A stretch of DNA of 64,000 bases, taken from positions 5,267,427 through 5,331,426 of the forward strand of contig OU696592.1 in assembly GCA_916048095.2 (NCBI GenBank). Reading direction: 5' to 3'. A model generated the notes under the pieces. That model saw only the letters and a program-made list of their open reading frames with translations. It was not told the origin of the DNA and did not search any database. Below, one piece after another: positions 59,496 to 64,000 of the stretch (positions within the stretch are counted from its first letter, which is position 1; every line of letters begins with the position of its first letter). The stretch is from Sacculina carcini. Taxonomy: Eukaryota > Arthropoda > Thecostraca > Sacculinidae. The position numbers and the translations under genes are program-made.

Positions 59496-60954
59496 ATGTT
59501 GACAAGACGCGCTCATCGAATACAAAGAACGAAAGGCGACGGTGAGAATTTGACCGCAACTCACCCACTATCCTCACTATAAATTAAAGTATTTACAATA
59601 AACAAGGGCACATTTATGAGAAAACGCAAATACACATTGACACCAAAATTTATATATATCAACAACGACTTCGTGGGAATGTTTCACGATAACGCTTCTG
59701 TTTTAACTTATTATAAGCTATATGAGCTAGCCACAGATCTATGAGCTAGCCTGCATAAACCACATTGAACAAACATGATCTCTTGTTTTTTGCCTGATCT
59801 TCAGACATTTTCAAGAAACCATTGAGCTACAAAACAGTGTCAAGGGCCTGCATGTTCTCGACCTCTGTGGTGGTCATTTTCAGGAAGGACTAACTGATAT
59901 CGCTCATTGCATAATAACGTTTAGGTGTTGCATGTATCCGTCATATATCATATTGTCGTATATATCCGTTATGATTGATACTTGTTAATAGCAGAATTTC
60001 ACGTGTTTCTCGTTACTGCAATGTGTATGTGTAGACAGTCATGTTTCGCCTGAAGTTGTACGGATCAATTCTGATTCGTCCGAGACGCAGCCGCGTCATG
60101 ACTGCAGTAACCGACCACGACCTCACAAATGTTATTTGTGTGGCAAGACGTTCAAGAGAAGTCACCATCTTTCCATGCACATAATGACACATACTGGAGA
60201 GAAGCCGCATGAATGGGAGTTATGTGGTCAGAGATTCACGCAGAAAAACACTCTCACCATTCACATGAGAACACATAGTAGAGATAAACCATACGAATGT
60301 GAGTTGTGCAATAAGAAATTCACAAAGAAAGTCACTCTCACTAGGCATATGATAACTCATAGTGGAGATAAACCATACGAGTGTGAGCTGTGTGATAAAA
60401 GATTCACGTGTAAGGCGAATCTCTTATATCACATACGAACACACACAGGAGAGAAGCCCTACAAGTGTGAGTTGTGTAATAAGAGATTCACACAGAAAAG
60501 TCATGTCACAACTCACATGAGAATACACAATGGGGATAAACCATACGAATGTGAGTTGTGCAATAAGAAATTTTCACAAAATAACAATCTCACTTCACAC
60601 ATGAGAACACACAGTGGAGAGAAGGCGTACAAGTGTGATGTATGTAATAAGCGATTTACGTTTTTTCAATCACTTTCTCTACACATGAGAACACACACAG
60701 GAATGAAACCATTCAAGTGTGAGATGTGCAATAAGAGATTCACTCGAAGTGACGTTCTCACCAGTCACATGAGGACACACACAGGAGAGAAGCCATTCAA
60801 GTGTGAATTGTGCAATAAGAGATTCTCTCGAAGTGACGGTCTCACCATTCACATGAGAACACACACAGGAGAGAAGCCTTTTAAGTGTGAATTGTGTGAT
60901 CGGAGATTCGGAAATCGTTCAAACCTTTCAATACACAGGAAAACACATAGGTAG
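59496..60954 (+). CDS. C2H2 zinc-finger gene 5 (exons 59496-59541 and 60035-60954)
   Basis: Exon one MLTRRAHRIQRTKGD, donor GTGAGA at 59542, acceptor TGTAG at 60034, phase preserved. Linker SHVSPEVVRINSDSSETQP, then ten fingers and the full-length stop. Finger 10 is intact ([18 protein letters not shown]). In finger 2 the first Cys is Trp (HEWELCGQRF), which should prevent zinc binding there. Other fingers match genes 1, 2 and 4. Of the five copies this and gene 4 are the closest to a complete ten-finger protein. Inferred role: sequence-specific DNA binding in the nucleus. Confidence 0.76.
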
Positions 60955-61549
60955 ATGTAAAAGTGTGATGTCTGCACAAGTGTGAATAGTGGATATACAA
61001 GTGTGATGAGAGGATATATTGTATTACACAAGAGTGTACGTGCTAGAACCATCACAAGACATTCATACAAGTATTACTTATGTGGCAAGAATTTACTGGA
61101 AGTTATCAATGCATATAGAAGCACGTATTGTAGATGAACTGTGAAACTATGATTGTCGAATATGTTGCTTTTTGCTGACATTAGCGGCTTGTACATTTGA
61201 TAGAGAATAAAATCGTTCGTTGAATAGTTCGTTGTTGTTGATGGTCATCATATCAAATGTTATTTGCATGGTTGCGAGTGAAGTCGTCACGTGTGTATAT
61301 GACGGTGTCTATTTGTGTCACTTGGTGGCATAATATTTTTATGATACAGTAATGTACAGTTTTGTGTTTAAGTGTGTTCACGTTTTGCATGGGTAACATT
61401 CTTCTTTTTTTTTGTATACTGTCGTGTATGTATGTGCGTGTGATTGTGTTGGTTTGTGCCTTCAATATATGCATTCTGGTTCCGAAGTTGTTTTTGTGCG
61501 GTCTCGAGCAGCACTCTCTGTTACACCAGATGTAACTGACGGTGAACTA

Positions 61550-62092
61550 GATAGAGACTTGGGGAACGCGTAATGGATTCAGCTCTTCTACGAACAAAAA
61601 GGCAGGCTTATACTTTTGCCACCGTCGAGGAGCCTGCTCTGATATAGGGATCGAATCATACGACAGTGATAGCTCATTCCAATTTACGGTCCTTATAGTT
61701 CTTGTTATGCATGTTGGACTTGCGTTTGACCTATACTGACCTATACCGCGTATTACTGCTGAGAATAACATGCTTAAAAATCAAATATGTTGAATGTTGT
61801 ATCTCAAATGTTCGACGCTCGAGGTGATTTCGGCGCACGAGGTAGTTGACACGAGGCAACTAACGAGAGTTCCTGATTAACGAGAGTTATTTCTGGAGCA
61901 CTCGTTGATCAGGTCGCCTCGCGATTGCGCAGGCAAAGACATGATATGACTCCGGAATCCGCAAAGTGTCGTTTGGATGTGGTACACTACGCAGGAATAC
62001 GCATGTCACCAGCACGTTTCGCCAACTGTCGGTATCTTTATTGGGACTGATGAGGCTCCGTTGACGTTACGTCGTCAAGACCTGGACCAAGA
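61550..62092 (+). pseudogene. I-type LINE RT fossil, U6
   Basis: As in U5. A few positions (CTTGCGTTTGACCTATACTGAC) are closer to LINE-1 than in the other units. Confidence 0.75.
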
Positions 62093-62539
62093 TTATCAAA
62101 TTTGATATTATATATAGCAATCTGTAGTGCGCCCCGTGCAACAGCATCATGAACCACTTGGTGGAACCTGCCAGAAGCACACGCGTAGCGCTCTCTGTCA
62201 TGGCTACATTGTGTGAGTGTGTCATTGGAAGAGGGGCACTCGTCCTCTGCATCTTCAAGCGCAGTGCAACTATGTGCATGTATGTACCAGTGTCGTATGC
62301 CGTGTGTCACAATAAACAGTCGGTCCTTAACATGTGTGTCTGGACCGACTGTTCTACATACTCGTCATCTAATTGCGCCTCTCTGTTAGCAGCTGTGTGT
62401 GACTCGTCATTAAGGACGACCCACCATAAGATGCTGACAAGAGTTAGCAGCAATGACACACATAGCGCCAGGGCACAGAGTACAGCGAATATACTGTACA
62501 CCCCGGATATAAGATATGCGGATAAAGGAGAACGCCGGA

Positions 62540-62569
62540 TATAAGCGAAACCAGAATAAGAGTTCAGTT
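62540..62569 (+). promoter_or_regulatory. Candidate core promoter (U6)
   Basis: TATAAG at 62540-62545 and TCAGTT with A at 62566, spacing 26. Confidence 0.35.
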
Positions 62570-62754
62570 TGACTGGCAGTCTGCTATCCAGAATCATCTA
62601 ATAAATCCATAGAATGTATAGGAAATTCATGCAAAAAATCGAAAAAAAACATGCTCATTTCAGTGATATTATATTTATTGCGCATATTTGCACATGTGTT
62701 TCAATAAATAAGACAATAATCAATATGCACATACTAGCTTTTACGTTGTACCTT

Positions 62755-62811
62755 GTTGTTGTTGTTGTTGATGAATACTGCATATAGCTCTGGATAGGCT
62801 CAAATGCTACA
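62755..62811 (-). mobile_element. LINE-2 tail (U6)
   Basis: Antisense tail with TSD TTGTACCTT (62746-62754 and 62812-62820), the same insertion as in U2 and U5. Confidence 0.8.
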
Positions 62812-63294
62812 TTGTACCTTTTGAGCGGAGTCACGCTCAGCCATTGTATGTATAATCGCAAGCATATATACGAGGACAATTTCGTAAAGATAAACCTGTG
62901 CTCGCGATTGCATTTTCGGCGCATGGTGGCGTAATGTTGAAATGTGGTCTGTTGTATTTAGGTGGGTCTCGCTTTGAACTTGTGCATGCAGTTTATATCA
63001 ACTGTATTGTCGTTATTTAATTCCTACTTAAGTTTTATGATACTATTGCTTCTTAAACCAGCAGGTCCACGAATTTCGTGTGATATTTTGTTGATTTTCA
63101 TATTGAAAATGACATCCACAATATATATATAGGTGTTTCCATTAAATTCTAATCTGGTCTCATTATGTTATTGGTAATAAACTGGCAACTCAGGTTTGGA
63201 GGTTTCATGTTTGGAGACGTCAACTATATTTTCAATGAGAATCTAGTGAAGCATTTGGGTTATATGCTATTGATAATGTAGCGGCTCTTATATG

Positions 63295-64000
63295 CCAAGG
63301 AATCGCTCTCATCCTCCTTTCCTCAAGCATCTATCTCTGCTCAACCACATATCCTTCCGAAAATCACTGTACCAAACGTTCCTACATCGATGACTTCATC
63401 ATCCCTCATCAATTCCATCGCTGCCAAAAATCCTTATCTTTCATCCTACATATCATCAAATGAGCTCTAATTCCTATTCTTCACTCGCTCCAAGTTTAAC
63501 TCCAACTGTGCCATTTTTTCACTTACTCCTGAATGCCGTCAAGCCATCTCTCAACATGGTGACAGAATTTTTGTTGACTTGATGCGACTCCCTGTTTACA
63601 CCCGATATTGGATATCCCACTGTTCCAAATGTTTAGGTCTTGGTCATTCTCCCTCATCTTGCAAATCACCACTTTCATCTCCTAGATGCGGCTATTGTGC
63701 ATGTGAGCACCAATCGTCATCCTGCCAATGTAAGTCCTCACCATGCTGCTTTCGCTGTTCCCAATCAAAACTTCCTGACAAGCATGCGGCCTTTTCCTCC
63801 TCCTGCCCATTCTTCATTAAGGCCAGGAACTCTCTAATTACACGTACTTTCCCATCAAAAAACTAAATTCGATTGAACTATCCTTCTATCATTTCACTGA
63901 ATCATCACTTGTTTCTCCTAATTCTTCATGTATTCATCGCAACGATCCTACTCCTGAATCCTCTCACCCAAAACATTGCTCTCTCTCCAAATTCACGCCT
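63295..64000 (+). mobile_element. CR1/L2-like LINE, copy 3, cut by window end (CR1-A3)
   Basis: Same junction as copies 1 and 2. ORF1 carries the TAA at 63468-63470 shared with copy 1 and a change in the second knuckle (CGYCACEH, an extra Cys). Only ORF1 and the start of the inter-ORF region are covered. Confidence 0.85.

Larger units (their letters stand above)
45608..61549 (+). repeat. Array unit U5 (nested insertions)
   Basis: 15942 bp; about 4.0 kb after removing CR1-B with its nested elements (46950-54768 plus TSD) and CR1-A2 (55174-59267). Ends with zinc-finger gene 5. Shares the antisense LINE tail and CR1-A site with U2 and U6. Confidence 0.87.
61550..64000 (+). repeat. Array unit U6 (cut by window end)
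   Basis: Begins with the LINE fossil and continues through hairpin, promoter-like block, antisense LINE tail and CR1-A3 to the last base. The zinc-finger gene of this unit, if present, lies outside the window, so the array continues. Confidence 0.87.

Overview
The window is repeat-rich animal DNA, not microbial. The signs are a Cys2-His2 zinc-finger gene family with matched splice sites, many transposable elements with target-site duplications (TSDs), microsatellites and a tRNA-derived SINE. The mix of I-type and CR1-like LINEs, Ty3/gypsy LTR elements, piggyBac and hAT fits an invertebrate. A TCAGTT initiator placed 26 bases after a TATA box would suit an arthropod, but I cannot name the species.

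The backbone is a tandem array whose basic unit is 4.0 kb. Taking the motif GATAGAGACTTGG as the start, units are U1 506-25510, U2 25511-34495, U3 34496-38509, U4 38510-45607, U5 45608-61549 and U6 61550 to beyond the window end; 352-505 is the end of a preceding unit. Successive zinc-finger genes lie 8987, 4014, 7091 and 15944 bases apart. After subtracting the inserted elements these become about 3998, 4014, 3983 and 4026. Each unit holds, in order: a decayed I-type LINE reverse-transcriptase fossil, a hairpin, a candidate core promoter, a 1.5-2 kb stretch where most insertions sit, a short exon with an ATG, a ~0.5 kb intron, and a zinc-finger exon of 9-10 fingers. The exon phases match in all five complete copies.

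Insertions by unit. U1: a block with an I-type LINE (1.25-3.95 kb), a gypsy remnant (4.2-6.1 kb) and a piggyBac (6.26-9.26 kb); then a young full-length gypsy (10.1-14.8 kb); then a second I-type LINE (15.6-22.8 kb) with a hAT nested in its 3' UTR, flanked by 0.6-kb direct repeats. U2: CR1-A (27.2-32.2 kb) carrying a solo LTR. U3: only a 51-bp LINE tail. U4: a tRNA-Val-headed SINE and a second hAT (40.1-42.8 kb). U5: CR1-B (46.95-54.77 kb) with a gypsy element and a 1.5-kb non-autonomous LTR element nested in it, plus a second CR1-A. U6: a third CR1-A, running off the end.

The only host-type genes I can support are the zinc-finger paralogues. No copy in the window has a fully canonical set of ten fingers: each has its own lesion or shares a truncating frameshift. 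Exon types and shared insertions disagree about which units are closest, so the units appear to have exchanged sequence. The most striking items are this array, the gypsy element whose start codon lies across the LTR/primer-binding-site junction, the piggyBac with repeated 18-20 bp palindromes and two altered acidic residues, and the short LTR element with a perfect 28-bp palindrome in each LTR.
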